Shown here: piece after piece, positions 8,868 to 17,563 of the stretch
How positions within the stretch are numbered: position 1 is the stretch's first letter
Layout of the letters: every line of letters begins with the position of its first letter
Assembly: GCF_014250515.1 (NCBI RefSeq)
Contig: NZ_CP060202.1
Span: 1-64,000, forward strand
Source of the DNA: Hymenobacter sediminicola
GTDB taxonomy: Bacteria; Bacteroidota; Bacteroidia; Cytophagales; Hymenobacteraceae
Length of the DNA stretch: 64,000 bases
Direction of reading: 5' to 3'
The notes under the pieces: generated by a model
Database searches by the model: none
What the model was told of the DNA's origin: nothing
What the model saw: the letters and a program-made list of their open reading frames with translations, nothing else
Translations under genes and position numbers: made by a program

Positions 8868-10988
8868 TTAGAAGAACTTGTTCCGCTCGTCTTTGATGTC
8901 GGCGTGGTTCTTCACGGCTTCGTAGATGAGGCCATCGGCGCGGTTCTGGCGCTGGGCCATGAGCTGCTTTTTCACGGTGGCTACATCCGTAGTAGCCGTG
9001 GGCTTCTGCACGCTAACGGGCTCTACAATCAGCACGCCCTGTTCGCCTTGGATAGGCGTCGACTTTTGGCCAGCTTTCAGGCCGAACACCTTGCCGACTG
9101 CTACCGGCTCACCGCCAAGGCCAGGAATGGTACCCGAACCGAGTGCTACACCCTCAGCCGTTTTTACTTGCGCCTGCGGGCCATAGGTAGCCGCAATCTG
9201 CTCCAGAGTACCGGTTTTGCCTTTCAGCTTCTCAATGATTTGCTGAGCCTTGATTTCGTTACGGACTGCAGCCTGCAGTTCAGGCTTCAGGCTGGCTACG
9301 TCGGCAGTGCCCTTGCTCCGCTGCCCGGTCAGGACGGCAATAACGTACTGGTCGCCCATATCGAATACTTCCGATACGTCGCCAACGGCAGTTTCCTTGC
9401 CGGCAGTACCATAGGCCCAACGCACAATTTCGCGGGCATTCTGGAGGCTATTTACAGCCCGGTCGCCGCGGCCGAGGCCCTTGGCTTCCTGCTTCTGCAG
9501 CGTTTTGTCTTTCGCCACTGCCTTACGGAATGACTCTAGATCCGTCACTTCCCCTTTCAGAGCCTGCGCTTTGGCATAAGCTGCTTCGTTGGTAGCTTCA
9601 GAAGGAGCAATGCGTTTCTGTACGGCTGCCAGCTGGTAGGTTTGAGACGTTTTTGGAGCCGTGATTTTGATGATGTGGTAGCCAAAAGAGGTCTTCACCA
9701 AGCTAGGCAGCAAACCAGCCGAAGAAGCTCCAAACACTGCCTTTTCAAACTCTGGTACCATGCGGCCCTGCTGGAACCAGCCCAGGTCGCCGCCGGTGCT
9801 TACGGTACCGTCTGTACCGAACTGGCGAGCCATCGTAGCGAAATCAGCGCCTCCCTTGATTTTGTTCAGAACGTCGGTAGCCTTGGCTTTTGCAGCAGCG
9901 TCGGCTTCCGGCGTAGTGCCATCGGCTTTGATGAGGATATGGCTGGCGCGAGCGGCTGGCTGCGCGCCGGCTTTCTCACCGGTTACTTTATAGAGGCTGG
10001 TAGTGCCGTTTTCCGAATACGGGCCATACACTTTGCCTACTGCTAGCGGCAGTTGCTGACGCAGCTTCTCTGGCATTTCAGCCGGCGAAACGAAAGCGGC
10101 GCTATACGGCTGGTCCGAATTGAGCTTCACGAACAGAGAATCGTTCGGAGCAGAAGCAAACTGAGCCGCCAGCTGATCTACAGCCTGGCGGGAAGTGGTG
10201 CTGTCTTCTACCGAAGCTGTTACCGGAATGCTCACGTACTCAATCGTACGACCGTCTTCAACTTTGTAACGGCCTTTGTTTTTGTCGAGGTAGGCCTGCA
10301 GCTGGTCGTCCGTCACTTTCACCGCCGAGTCGGAGATGGAGAAGTACGGCACGAACAGGTAGCGCATCGACGCGCGCGTGTTCTGGTCCTCATCGAAGCG
10401 TTTGGCTTCAGCCGAAGTAACGTAGTTGCTCATCTTGAGCAGGTTGTTGTACTTCTGGCCCATACGCTCCGGACCAAGGTTGGCTTCGAAGTTGTGCCAG
10501 GCAGCCTGCGCATCCGGGGGCATTTTGTCGAGGCCCTGCAGATACTGAATGATTTTGGACCGGTCGAACTGGCCGGTTTGCTGGTCGGTGAAGGCTTGGC
10601 GGATGCTGGGGTGAATGTTCTTTCCCTGCACCATATCGGTCAGTTCCTCGTCGGAAACTGTCAGACCCAGCTTGTCGAACTCCTTCTGGAAGGCAATGCG
10701 GTAGATGGTCTGGTTCCAGGCTTGGTCGCGCAGGTAGCCCATTGTCTGCTCATCGGGCTGGCGGCCCTGCTGCTGCACAAACGACTGCTTGGCCTGCTCC
10801 AAGGTATTGTTGAAGTCCGCTAGCTCTACTTTCTCGCCGGCAATCTCCCCTACTACGTTTTCGTTGCGGTTGAACAGCCGGTTTTTACCTCCAACAAGGT
10901 CGCTGCCCACGATGAAGAACAGCATGCCGATGGCCACGGTGCCCACGGCCCAGCCTGATTTTTCTCGAATCGTGTTAATTAATGCCAT
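8868..10988 (-). CDS. ppiD: SurA_N/parvulin-type peptidyl-prolyl isomerase, PpiD-like
   Basis: PpiD-like proteins are inner-membrane-anchored periplasmic chaperones that help newly exported outer-membrane proteins. The 706-residue product has one N-terminal anchor (about 13-33), a SurA_N_3-type chaperone region, one clear parvulin domain at roughly 345-440 ('ASHILIK' to 'GGDLGWFQQGRMVPEFE'), and a second degenerate PPIase-like region after it. Size and layout match Bacteroidota PpiD. Its nearest upstream neighbours encode a small membrane protein and LptC, fitting an envelope-biogenesis cluster. Confidence 0.93.
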   Translation of the reverse strand: MALINTIREKSGWAVGTVAIGMLFFIVGSDLVGGKNRLFNRNENVVGEIAGEKVELADFNNTLEQAKQSFVQQQGRQPDEQTMGYLRDQAWNQTIYRIAFQKEFDKLGLTVSDEELTDMVQGKNIHPSIRQAFTDQQTGQFDRSKIIQYLQGLDKMPPDAQAAWHNFEANLGPERMGQKYNNLLKMSNYVTSAEAKRFDEDQNTRASMRYLFVPYFSISDSAVKVTDDQLQAYLDKNKGRYKVEDGRTIEYVSIPVTASVEDSTTSRQAVDQLAAQFASAPNDSLFVKLNSDQPYSAAFVSPAEMPEKLRQQLPLAVGKVYGPYSENGTTSLYKVTGEKAGAQPAARASHILIKADGTTPEADAAAKAKATDVLNKIKGGADFATMARQFGTDGTVSTGGDLGWFQQGRMVPEFEKAVFGASSAGLLPSLVKTSFGYHIIKITAPKTSQTYQLAAVQKRIAPSEATNEAAYAKAQALKGEVTDLESFRKAVAKDKTLQKQEAKGLGRGDRAVNSLQNAREIVRWAYGTAGKETAVGDVSEVFDMGDQYVIAVLTGQRSKGTADVASLKPELQAAVRNEIKAQQIIEKLKGKTGTLEQIAATYGPQAQVKTAEGVALGSGTIPGLGGEPVAVGKVFGLKAGQKSTPIQGEQGVLIVEPVSVQKPTATTDVATVKKQLMAQRQNRADGLIYEAVKNHADIKDERNKFF

Positions 10989-11105
10989 TTACTTGAAAAA
11001 AAGCGCAGTATGAAAAAGCGGAAAGAGGTGCAAAATAACCAGAATTGCTGGGAGAATCAAAGCTAATGTACCAAGCAGCAGGCCATAGGTAAGCCCACAA
11101 GCCAG

Positions 11106-11163
11106 AAAACGACTATCCTCCTGCACCAGACAGATGTCGGCGGCAGGATAACAGTCGTTTTAT
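11106..11163 (-). terminator. Terminator downstream of the lptC-linked small membrane gene
   Basis: Arms AAAACGAC/GTCGTTTT continue into an inner ATCCTCCTGC/GCGGCAGGAT pairing, followed by a U run on the minus strand. It lies just past the stop at 11182. Confidence 0.75.
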
Positions 11164-11181
11164 TCGGTCTTTGCTGCTTCG

Positions 11182-11445
11182 CTAGTTCCGGCGCTTGTTG
11201 CGGGGTACTGGCTTGGCGGGTGCCGTTGGCTGAGGCTTTTCAGGCGTTTTGGGCTCGGCCGGCGGCTTGAGGTAGCGGTAGAGCATAACGCACGCAAACG
11301 ACACCATAAAGAGCCAGTAATTGTCGCGGAGGGCGTTTTTGTCGTCCATGCGCTGTACCGTTTGGTAGGTACCGATGACGAACGACACAACGGCCAGCGC
11401 AAACAGGATGGTGCGTCCGAGACCCGGCGCCCAGAATCGTTTCAT
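11182..11445 (-). CDS. Small two-helix membrane protein, hypothetical
   Basis: An 87-residue protein with two hydrophobic helices (about 9-27 and 42-60) and a Pro/Lys/Arg-rich cytoplasmic tail. It starts 10 bp after the lptC stop and is followed by a terminator, so it is probably the last gene of the coaX - outer-membrane protein - lptC operon. No function is recognised. The conserved operon position suggests a minor envelope role, but this is inference. Confidence 0.72.
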   Translation of the reverse strand: MKRFWAPGLGRTILFALAVVSFVIGTYQTVQRMDDKNALRDNYWLFMVSFACVMLYRYLKPPAEPKTPEKPQPTAPAKPVPRNKRRN

Positions 11446-11455
11446 GCGGCAAAGA

Positions 11456-12046
11456 TTAGTTTCCGGGCTGCGTGGTGGCCTGGTCGATGGTAAACACGCC
11501 TTCCGGCTTGAGAATGGTGTAGCGCGAGAAATCCTGGTTGGCAGTCAGGCCATAGCCCGTGAGAATTTCCGTGGGCGTCTGGATGCGTACCAACTGTGTG
11601 GTGTCGTTGTAGATGAGTTGCTTCGACTGATCGAAGTACATTTCCTCGGTCTTCATCGACTGCTGCTTCTGCACGTTGCTCACGCGCACATCCCCCCGAA
11701 TGAAGTAGAGGTTTTTGGCCTTATCGAAACGGCCGTAATTGCCGCGCAACGTATTCAGCACCTCCGTGCCGCCTTTCGTGTAGAAGGTCACGTCAATACC
11801 TTTCGGATACAGCTTGTCGCCGTTTTCAAACTGCTGCTCCAGGGGCGCCTGGTACTTAATCTGTAGCCGAGCCGAGTCGCTGTACAGCGTCAGTACGTTG
11901 GTGGTTTCCAACAAGGGCCCCTTGTATACCACAGGCTTTTTGCTGGCTGCCGGATCTTTTTTCTGGCAACCAGCAGCCAGTAGCCCCGCACTCAGCAGCA
12001 GAGCCAGCAGTGGCCGGCAGCAAACGGTCAGACGAGCAGTAGCCAT
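11456..12046 (-). CDS. lptC: LPS export periplasmic protein LptC-like lipoprotein
   Basis: LptC relays lipopolysaccharide from the LptBFG complex to LptA across the periplasm. The 196-residue product starts with a lipoprotein signal ending in the lipobox 'LLAAGC'. After it comes a beta-rich LptC/OstA-like domain, with 'VVYKGPLLETTNV', 'DGTDV'-type strand signatures and 'GYGLTANQDFSRY' near the end. E. coli LptC has a membrane anchor instead; lipid-anchored versions are usual in Bacteroidota. I prefer the internal ATG at 12046 because the upstream one overlaps the preceding gene's stop and adds residues ahead of a normal signal peptide. Confidence 0.88.
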   Translation of the reverse strand: MATARLTVCCRPLLALLLSAGLLAAGCQKKDPAASKKPVVYKGPLLETTNVLTLYSDSARLQIKYQAPLEQQFENGDKLYPKGIDVTFYTKGGTEVLNTLRGNYGRFDKAKNLYFIRGDVRVSNVQKQQSMKTEEMYFDQSKQLIYNDTTQLVRIQTPTEILTGYGLTANQDFSRYTILKPEGVFTIDQATTQPGN

Positions 12047-12056
12047 AGGCGGCAGG

Positions 12057-13403
12057 TTACTCAATGCGGCGCTTGATAAACCAGCGGTTGTTAAGGGAGA
12101 TGCCCAATTGGGCCCGGATGTAGCTTTCTTTCACATTCCGTTCCGTGAGGCCAGTGCTCAACTGCCGAACGTCGGTGTTGCCGCGCTGCCCGTATGCGAA
12201 ACCCAGATTGAGGGTGGTAGCGTCGAGGGCCGAGGCAGAAACCGGGAACGAGAAGCCCCAGCTTACCGCCCGGTCATACAGTACCTGCCCACCGGGCCGG
12301 TAAGGCATCTGGGCTACCGACAGGCCGGCCCGATAGGTCACGCGCTTGAAGTAGTTCTCAACCGAGCTAGGATCGGGGGCAAATTCGCCGCCAACAGCCG
12401 CCCGCCACGTGTCGTCTAGCGGTACGCCTACAGTGCCGCCACGCTCATTGAACGCCCGGAATTTAGACCACTGCTGCTGCGCTACATCAATGTTAGCCGA
12501 CCAACTCTTGTTGTTATCGATGCTGATGCCGAACTGCGCCAGAGCCGGAACGGTGGCTTTGCCTTCGCCACTTTCCAGAATGATATTTTCGCCAATCTGG
12601 CTGCCGACTGCCGACTGGCGGTTAAGCGTCAGAGCCCGTTCTCCGTTCAGCTTCGTCTGGAAACCGTACGTGGCCCCTAGGTTATAGCTGAGCGTTTTGG
12701 CGAATTTGCCGCGGTAGTGCGCGCCACCCCGAAATTTGAAGTCGGAGTAGTGTATGTGGTCGAGCAGAATGGTTTTCTCCAGCTCGTTGTCCGACGTTAC
12801 GACATCCGGTATTACCTGCGTGGCCGTGCTCATATCGATGCTGCCAAACACGTAGGAAGCTGCTACGCCCACCGAGAGGCCTTTGGCAATCCGGACGCCC
12901 TGCGCGATATACGCCTCCGACAGCTCGCCTTCGCCGCTATATCGGTTGAGTACCTGCGCCAGGGTGGGGTTGTTGTTCACCCGTGTCAGCTCATTCGACT
13001 CAAAATCGACAGAGCTGAAAGGTTTGAGGCCCAGAGCAGCACCCCAGCGGCTGGATAGCGGAATAGCTAGGGCCAAATACCCCAACTTGCCACTACCAGT
13101 CTTCTGGGACGTTACGCTGTTGCTTACCGTTTTGTACTGCCCAATTGCCGTAGCCTCCCACGTGGTACGGTTCATATAGAAGAGCAGCGCAGGGTTGAGT
13201 TCATTCACCTGCACCCCGTTTGGAGCGGCTATGCCGGCTCCGCCCATTCCCATCTGCCGGACACCACCAGCGTTGAAGTAGGTGTCGCCCAGCCCGAGGC
13301 GGGAATAAGGAGAGTTACCGAGGCTTTGCCCGTGGCCGCGCGTAGCGCCCGCGAGGCTCAACACCGTCAATCCCAGCAGCCCGGCGTATTTAGAGTTTAA
13401 CAT
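12057..13403 (-). CDS. FadL/OmpP1-like outer-membrane beta-barrel protein
   Basis: A 448-residue protein with a signal peptide (cleavage near 'GHGQ', residue ~26). The mature N-terminus 'NSPYSRLGLGD' followed by 'GGVRQMGMGGAGIA' and 'NELNPALL' is typical of Bacteroidota FadL-like outer-membrane barrels. The rest alternates amphipathic strands and ends close to an aromatic/charged C-terminus. The substrate is unknown. The ATG at 13403 overlaps the end of coaX by 14 bp, so the two are translationally linked; an upstream in-frame start would overlap more and lacks signal-peptide character. Confidence 0.82.
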   Translation of the reverse strand: MLNSKYAGLLGLTVLSLAGATRGHGQSLGNSPYSRLGLGDTYFNAGGVRQMGMGGAGIAAPNGVQVNELNPALLFYMNRTTWEATAIGQYKTVSNSVTSQKTGSGKLGYLALAIPLSSRWGAALGLKPFSSVDFESNELTRVNNNPTLAQVLNRYSGEGELSEAYIAQGVRIAKGLSVGVAASYVFGSIDMSTATQVIPDVVTSDNELEKTILLDHIHYSDFKFRGGAHYRGKFAKTLSYNLGATYGFQTKLNGERALTLNRQSAVGSQIGENIILESGEGKATVPALAQFGISIDNNKSWSANIDVAQQQWSKFRAFNERGGTVGVPLDDTWRAAVGGEFAPDPSSVENYFKRVTYRAGLSVAQMPYRPGGQVLYDRAVSWGFSFPVSASALDATTLNLGFAYGQRGNTDVRQLSTGLTERNVKESYIRAQLGISLNNRWFIKRRIE

Positions 13404-14133
13404 TGTATGCCAATATACGGTGGAGCCCAATCAGCACGAGCTCCGGAATGCCAAAGATAAGGCCTTTCAGCCGTGGTTGGAAAAAAGCCGCGTCGCCGCC
13501 AGCTAGCACCACTGCCAGCCCCGGGTATTGCTCCCGGTAGCTGGCAATGAAGCCATTGACTTCCGCAGCCGCGCCGTTCAGCACGCCGCTACGAATCGAG
13601 GAAATGGTGTCGTCGCCGGTTAGCGGCAGCGGTGCGGCTACTTCTTCTGGCATTTCCACGAGTGGCAGCCGCCCCGTAAACGTGTGCAACGCCCGAAAAC
13701 GCATAGCCAGACCCGGCGCAATACTGCCGCCTCGAAACGTGTGTCCTCCTTCTACCAAGTCGCACTTGATGGCCGTGCCCGCATCCACAACAAGCGTATC
13801 GTGGCCAGGGCGCAGCCAGGCAGCACCTACGGCAGCAGCCAGACGGTCGGCCCCGAGTGTATGCGGAGTGGCGTAAGTAGTGCTAATAGGCAACGGCGTA
13901 GCTGCAGGTCGAAACTCCAATACGGTACCGCTCACCTCCTGCTGAAGCATAGTTACCCACCTTTCTGTGGGAGCCGCTACGGAGGCCAGCACTGCGTGGT
14001 ACGGGCGCAAGCGCCGCACAGCAGCCATTACCTGCTCCAGCGTCTGGCCGCTAGCTGTTTCCACTAATTCGTTTCCCTCGAAGCAACCGTATTTCACGGC
14101 TGTGTTACCAATATCGAGAGCAAACGTGCGCAC
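13390..14133 (-). CDS. coaX: Type III pantothenate kinase CoaX
   Basis: CoaX phosphorylates pantothenate, the first step of coenzyme A synthesis, and is the type III form that needs a monovalent cation. The 247-residue product has the ASKHA nucleotide motifs 'ALDIGNTAVKYG' at the N-terminus, 'LGADRLAAAVGA' near 93 and 'LVVDAGTAIKCDLV' near 117, plus 'GGSIAPGLAMR' near 135. It starts with GTG. It heads the operon coaX - outer-membrane protein - lptC - small membrane protein, an order I recall from other Cytophagales. Confidence 0.95.
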   Translation of the reverse strand: MRTFALDIGNTAVKYGCFEGNELVETASGQTLEQVMAAVRRLRPYHAVLASVAAPTERWVTMLQQEVSGTVLEFRPAATPLPISTTYATPHTLGADRLAAAVGAAWLRPGHDTLVVDAGTAIKCDLVEGGHTFRGGSIAPGLAMRFRALHTFTGRLPLVEMPEEVAAPLPLTGDDTISSIRSGVLNGAAAEVNGFIASYREQYPGLAVVLAGGDAAFFQPRLKGLIFGIPELVLIGLHRILAYNVKL

Positions 14134-14288
14134 GGAAGCGGTGATGGAATGTGAGGTGATGGACCAATAAGTTGGGCAGATGGTGAGCCTAATGTTCCGC
14201 TGACACGTTTGGCGCCGCGCTGAACATCAAACTCACCATTTAACCCATCTCACCTGTAAGAGACGCCTTGCAAGCCGGGGGTTGCGTT

Positions 14289-16121
14289 TTACATGAAATA
14301 CTTCAGCCGGATAACTTCCTTCTCGTTCAGGAAGCGCCATTTGCCGCGTGGCAGGTCTTTTTTCGTGAGGCCCGCGTACTGCACCCGGTCAAGCGTCACT
14401 ACATCGTAGCCTAGATGCTCGAAAATGCGGCGCACAATACGGTTCCGCCCAATGTGAATCTCAACGCCCACAAAGTGCGCGTTGCCTGCTACCACAGCTA
14501 CGTCGTCCACTTCAGCCTTGCCATCTTCCAGCTCTACACCGGCCGCAATCTGCTTCAGGTGCTCTTCTGTGAGTGGCTTGTCCAGCTCTACTTGGTAGAT
14601 TTTTTTGTTGCGGTGCGAAGGATGCGAAAGTTTCTGTGCCACCTCCCCGTCGTTGGTGAAGAGCAGCAGGCCCGTTGTGTTACGGTCGAGGCGGCCGACC
14701 GGGAAAATACGCTCCTTTGACGATTCCTTAATGAGGTCCATTACCGTGCGGCGGCCCTCCGGGTCTTCGGTCGTCGTGATGGTGTCTTTGGGCTTGTTTA
14801 GCAACACGTACACCAGCTTCTCCCGGTTGAGATTGGTCTTGCCATACTGCACCGTGTCGGTAGGCAGCACTTTGTAGCCCATTTCCGTCACAACTTCGCC
14901 ATTCACCTTGATTTCGCCCGCTGCAATCAGCGAGTCGGCCTCGCGGCGGGAGCAAACACCCGCGTTGGCGATGTAGCGGTTCAGACGCAGCTCGTCGCCA
15001 CTCTCATCCTCCTGCCGACGACGCTTATTGCCGCGGTTCTTGTCGTCTTCGTAGTGCTTGAGGTTCTTGTAGTCGGGAGCTTGGCCAGCTACTTCACCGC
15101 GCTTCAGCTTGTCGGCACGGTTGGGTGTGGAGGCGTCGCGGCCAAAGCGGGTCGGCGCTGGGCGCTCGGGTCGGGCCGGACGGGCGTCCCGCTCGCCGAA
15201 GCTGCGGCTGGCACCAAAACCGCCTTCTTTCCGGTCGGGTCGGTCATTCAGGCTACGCGTACCAAAGCTGCTCCGCTCGCCGGTGCTCCGGGTGCCGAAG
15301 CCTCCTTCACGCCGCTCGCCGTAGGTGCCACGAGTTCTGTCGCCTGATTCGGCATCCCGCTCACGACGGGGGGCTGGCTGCTCATCAAATCCTTCCGGAC
15401 GGCCCCGAAAATCGAAGGGGCGGGCAGGCCGGATTTCCCGGTCGGGTCCCAGGTTGCCATCAGTTCGTGGAGTTGCATCGAAAGACGTATCACGCGGCTT
15501 GAAGTCGCGCGGCGTTTCTGGCTGGTTGGGGTCCGATTTGATGAACTTCCGATTCCGTTCGCCGGCACCACCCCGAGGCACTGCCGGGCGGCCTTCCTGG
15601 CGATAGGGCTGGCCTTCCCACGTCTTTTTGGGTGCAAACGGGCGCACCGGACGGTCGTCCTCGCGGCGTGGCCCTCCGAAGCTGCTGCCCCGACGGTCAT
15701 CGTCGCGGCGCGGGCCGCCACGCTCAAAGCCACGGCCGCCTTCCGCCGGCCGGTTGCCGTAAGGACGGCCACCACTATCGTTGTCGCGGCCACGGAAGCC
15801 ACCACCAAAGCCACTGTCGTTGCTACGGCCAAAGCTGCCACCTGACTTGTTGGGTCCGCCAAATTTCTTCGGGCCACCAAAGCCACCGGTACGGTCGCCA
15901 GGGCCACGGCCGAAAGCAGGCCGGTCAGAAGAACTGTTTCGGTTGCCTGCGTCGCCGGAGCGGTTTGGCCGCTCACGGTCGCCGCCCGAGCTGGGCCGGT
16001 CGCTACCGCCACGTGGCGCGTTAAATTTTTGGTAGAAACCCGATCCGCCAGTGCTGCTGGAGGGTCGGTCGGTGCGGCCGCTACGGCCGGCCGGATTGCC
16101 GGAGTTGTGCTTCTTGCCCAT
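14289..16121 (-). CDS. RsuA/RluB-family pseudouridine synthase with long disordered Gly/Arg-rich N-terminus
   Basis: The C-terminal ~235 residues form a complete RsuA/RluB-type enzyme that isomerises uridine in rRNA. It has an S4 RNA-binding segment 'LRLNRYIANAGVCSRREAD' at ~378, the catalytic 'PVGRLDRNTTGLLLFTNDGE' region at ~477-496 (the Asp is the expected nucleophile) and 'GRNRIVRRIFEHLGYDV' near 560. The first ~375 residues are low complexity: Gly, Arg, Asp, Ser and Pro with many RGG-like and 'DRP' repeats. Such tails occur on Bacteroidota pseudouridine synthases but this one is longer than the enzyme itself. It may be an RNA-binding or condensate-forming region; that is inference. Confidence 0.92.
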   Translation of the reverse strand: MGKKHNSGNPAGRSGRTDRPSSSTGGSGFYQKFNAPRGGSDRPSSGGDRERPNRSGDAGNRNSSSDRPAFGRGPGDRTGGFGGPKKFGGPNKSGGSFGRSNDSGFGGGFRGRDNDSGGRPYGNRPAEGGRGFERGGPRRDDDRRGSSFGGPRREDDRPVRPFAPKKTWEGQPYRQEGRPAVPRGGAGERNRKFIKSDPNQPETPRDFKPRDTSFDATPRTDGNLGPDREIRPARPFDFRGRPEGFDEQPAPRRERDAESGDRTRGTYGERREGGFGTRSTGERSSFGTRSLNDRPDRKEGGFGASRSFGERDARPARPERPAPTRFGRDASTPNRADKLKRGEVAGQAPDYKNLKHYEDDKNRGNKRRRQEDESGDELRLNRYIANAGVCSRREADSLIAAGEIKVNGEVVTEMGYKVLPTDTVQYGKTNLNREKLVYVLLNKPKDTITTTEDPEGRRTVMDLIKESSKERIFPVGRLDRNTTGLLLFTNDGEVAQKLSHPSHRNKKIYQVELDKPLTEEHLKQIAAGVELEDGKAEVDDVAVVAGNAHFVGVEIHIGRNRIVRRIFEHLGYDVVTLDRVQYAGLTKKDLPRGKWRFLNEKEVIRLKYFM

Positions 16122-16228
16122 GGTTGCAAGGATGAGTTCCGTATCGCTACGGTACAGGTGAAAATAAGAACGTCAGGTAAGCGCTAGTCTGAGCGCGCTG
16201 GTGAGAACGAGCCAGACCAGAAAACAGT

Positions 16229-16279
16229 GCCCGGACCAACGGCCTTCCTTCTAAAAGAAGACAGACCGTTGGTCCGGGC
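16229..16279 (-). terminator. Long stem-loop after the DksA-like gene
   Basis: The perfect 14-bp arms GCCCGGACCAACGG / CCGTTGGTCCGGGC surround a 23-nt loop with a smaller internal CTTC/GAAG helix. It lies 22 bp past the DksA-like stop and is followed by a short U run on the minus strand. It most likely ends that transcript. Confidence 0.75.
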
Positions 16280-16301
16280 GCTGCAAGAGAAGTTGTCGGA
16301 C

Positions 16302-16685
16302 CTAGTCGCGACGAGCCATTTTGGCTTCGATGGAATGCTGGGTGTGCGGTACCGCGCGCAGGCGTTCTTTTGGAATCAGCTTGCCGGTGCCAATGCACAC
16401 ACCATACGTACCGTTCTTGATACGGACCAAGGCATTTTCAAGCTGCTGAATGAACTTCATCTGGCGGGAAGCCAACTGGTTCAGGCTTTCCTTTTCGGCC
16501 GTATCAGCGCCATCTTCCAGCACCTTCGAGGAAGACGCTGTATTGTCGGTGCCAGTATCGTTTTTGCGGCTTAAGGTTTCTTTGATGAAAGCAACCTCTT
16601 TGCGGGCGGCGGTTAGCTTATCCTGGATGATTTGCTCGAACTCGGCCAAATCTTCTCTGGAATAGCGTAGGGTTTCGTCACTCAT
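16302..16685 (-). CDS. TraR/DksA-family protein lacking zinc-binding cysteines
   Basis: DksA binds RNA polymerase in the secondary channel and, with ppGpp, tunes rRNA and amino-acid promoters. The 127-residue product has the N-terminal coiled-coil hairpin (about residues 8-85) and the C-terminal 'GTYGVC' to 'RLRAVPHTQHSI' segment of the family. Of the four zinc ligands only the first Cys remains; the others are Thr, His and a non-ligand. This degenerate finger is common in Bacteroidota homologues. It is flanked by ribH and the pseudouridine synthase but ends in its own terminator. Confidence 0.88.
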   Translation of the reverse strand: MSDETLRYSREDLAEFEQIIQDKLTAARKEVAFIKETLSRKNDTGTDNTASSSKVLEDGADTAEKESLNQLASRQMKFIQQLENALVRIKNGTYGVCIGTGKLIPKERLRAVPHTQHSIEAKMARRD

Positions 16686-16932
16686 GTCGGGGTCGGAAAA
16701 TGTAAACTAAAAATGGGAGAGAGAAGATGCTATCGAGTGCCGTGAACAGCCCTCGGGATGTTGGTGCCAACAGCTTTAGCAGAAAATTAGTTTAGCTATT
16801 TGTCTGCACTACCGGCAAAACCACCTAGAATCGAGCGGGATGCCCTGGCGTTTTCGGGCGCAAAGCTACGCTTTTGTGCGACAATCCCTTTTGCGTCGGC
16901 ACTTTACAACATGACTCTGGCGAATTACTGGC
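16686..16932. other. Intergenic region, nothing assigned
   Basis: The 247 bp between the ribH stop and the DksA-like start hold no convincing ORF, hairpin or repeat. The DksA-like promoter must be here but I see no perfect TAnnTTTG box. Confidence 0.5.
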
Positions 16933-17409
16933 TTAGAAGCTCAGCATTTGGATTGCGGCTACTGCCCCTTCGACACCTTTGTTACCGTGTTTGCCGCCGG
17001 CCCGGTCCCAGGCCTGTTCCAGTGTGTTGGTTGTCACTAGTCCAAAGATGACCGGCTTGTTAAACTTCAGGCCCACATTAGTAATGCCATTGGCAACTGC
17101 GTGGCAGATGTAGTCGTCGTGCTTGGTTTCGCCTTTGATAACAACGCCTAGGCAGATAACAGCATCTATTTCTTCATGCTGGGCCAGCAGTTGCGCACCC
17201 AGTGTCAGCTCGAAGCTACCTGGTACAGTGTTACGAAAGATGTTCTCTTCCTTGGCACCATGCTTAAGCAGTGTCTCGTAGGCGCCGCGTGCCAGTGTAT
17301 CGGTTATTTCGCGGTTCCACTCGGCCACTACTAAGCCGAATCGTTTGTCCGCAATGTCGATGAAGTGGTCGGAGTTGTACTCGCTCAGGTTCTTGAGGGA
17401 AGTGGCCAT
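16933..17409 (-). CDS. ribH: 6,7-dimethyl-8-ribityllumazine synthase RibH
   Basis: RibH condenses 5-amino-6-ribitylaminouracil with dihydroxybutanone phosphate in the penultimate step of riboflavin synthesis. The 158-residue product has 'VVAEWNREIT' near 28, 'VPGSFELTLGAQ' near 63, 'CLGVVIKGETKHDDYICHAV' across the active-site loop (His as general base), and a C-terminal 'GNKGVEGAVAA'. Length matches the family. A longer in-frame ORF reaches 17559 but runs through a terminator hairpin, so the ATG at 17409 is the real start. Confidence 0.96.
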   Translation of the reverse strand: MATSLKNLSEYNSDHFIDIADKRFGLVVAEWNREITDTLARGAYETLLKHGAKEENIFRNTVPGSFELTLGAQLLAQHEEIDAVICLGVVIKGETKHDDYICHAVANGITNVGLKFNKPVIFGLVTTNTLEQAWDRAGGKHGNKGVEGAVAAIQMLSF

Positions 17410-17493
17410 GAGGTATGAGGAAAAAAGCGTTGTGCGTAATCGAGGCCCGTTTTGGGTGTACGCCGTCGTGCGGGCCTGGTAAGGAAACCGGAT

Positions 17494-17530
17494 AAAAGAA
17501 AAGGACGGCACTACACCGTCCTTTTCTTTT
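17494..17530. terminator. Bidirectionally symmetric terminator between the TPR gene and ribH
   Basis: A perfect 15-bp stem with a 7-nt loop is bordered by A and T runs on both sides. It lies 34 bp past the TPR membrane protein's stop and upstream of ribH, so ribH needs its own promoter. Confidence 0.9.
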
Positions 17531-17563
17531 TGCGCCATCCCCGTTTGCCAGGGAGGCAATATG

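Noticed and set aside
14170-14265. Imperfect inverted GGTGAG..CTCACC segments between coaX and the pseudouridine synthase
   Set aside because: The pairing has many mismatches and no terminator features; I cannot support a function.
15248-16129. Long second-frame ORF over the pseudouridine synthase tail
   Set aside because: Low-complexity G+C-rich DNA leaves several frames open; only one continues into the catalytic domain.
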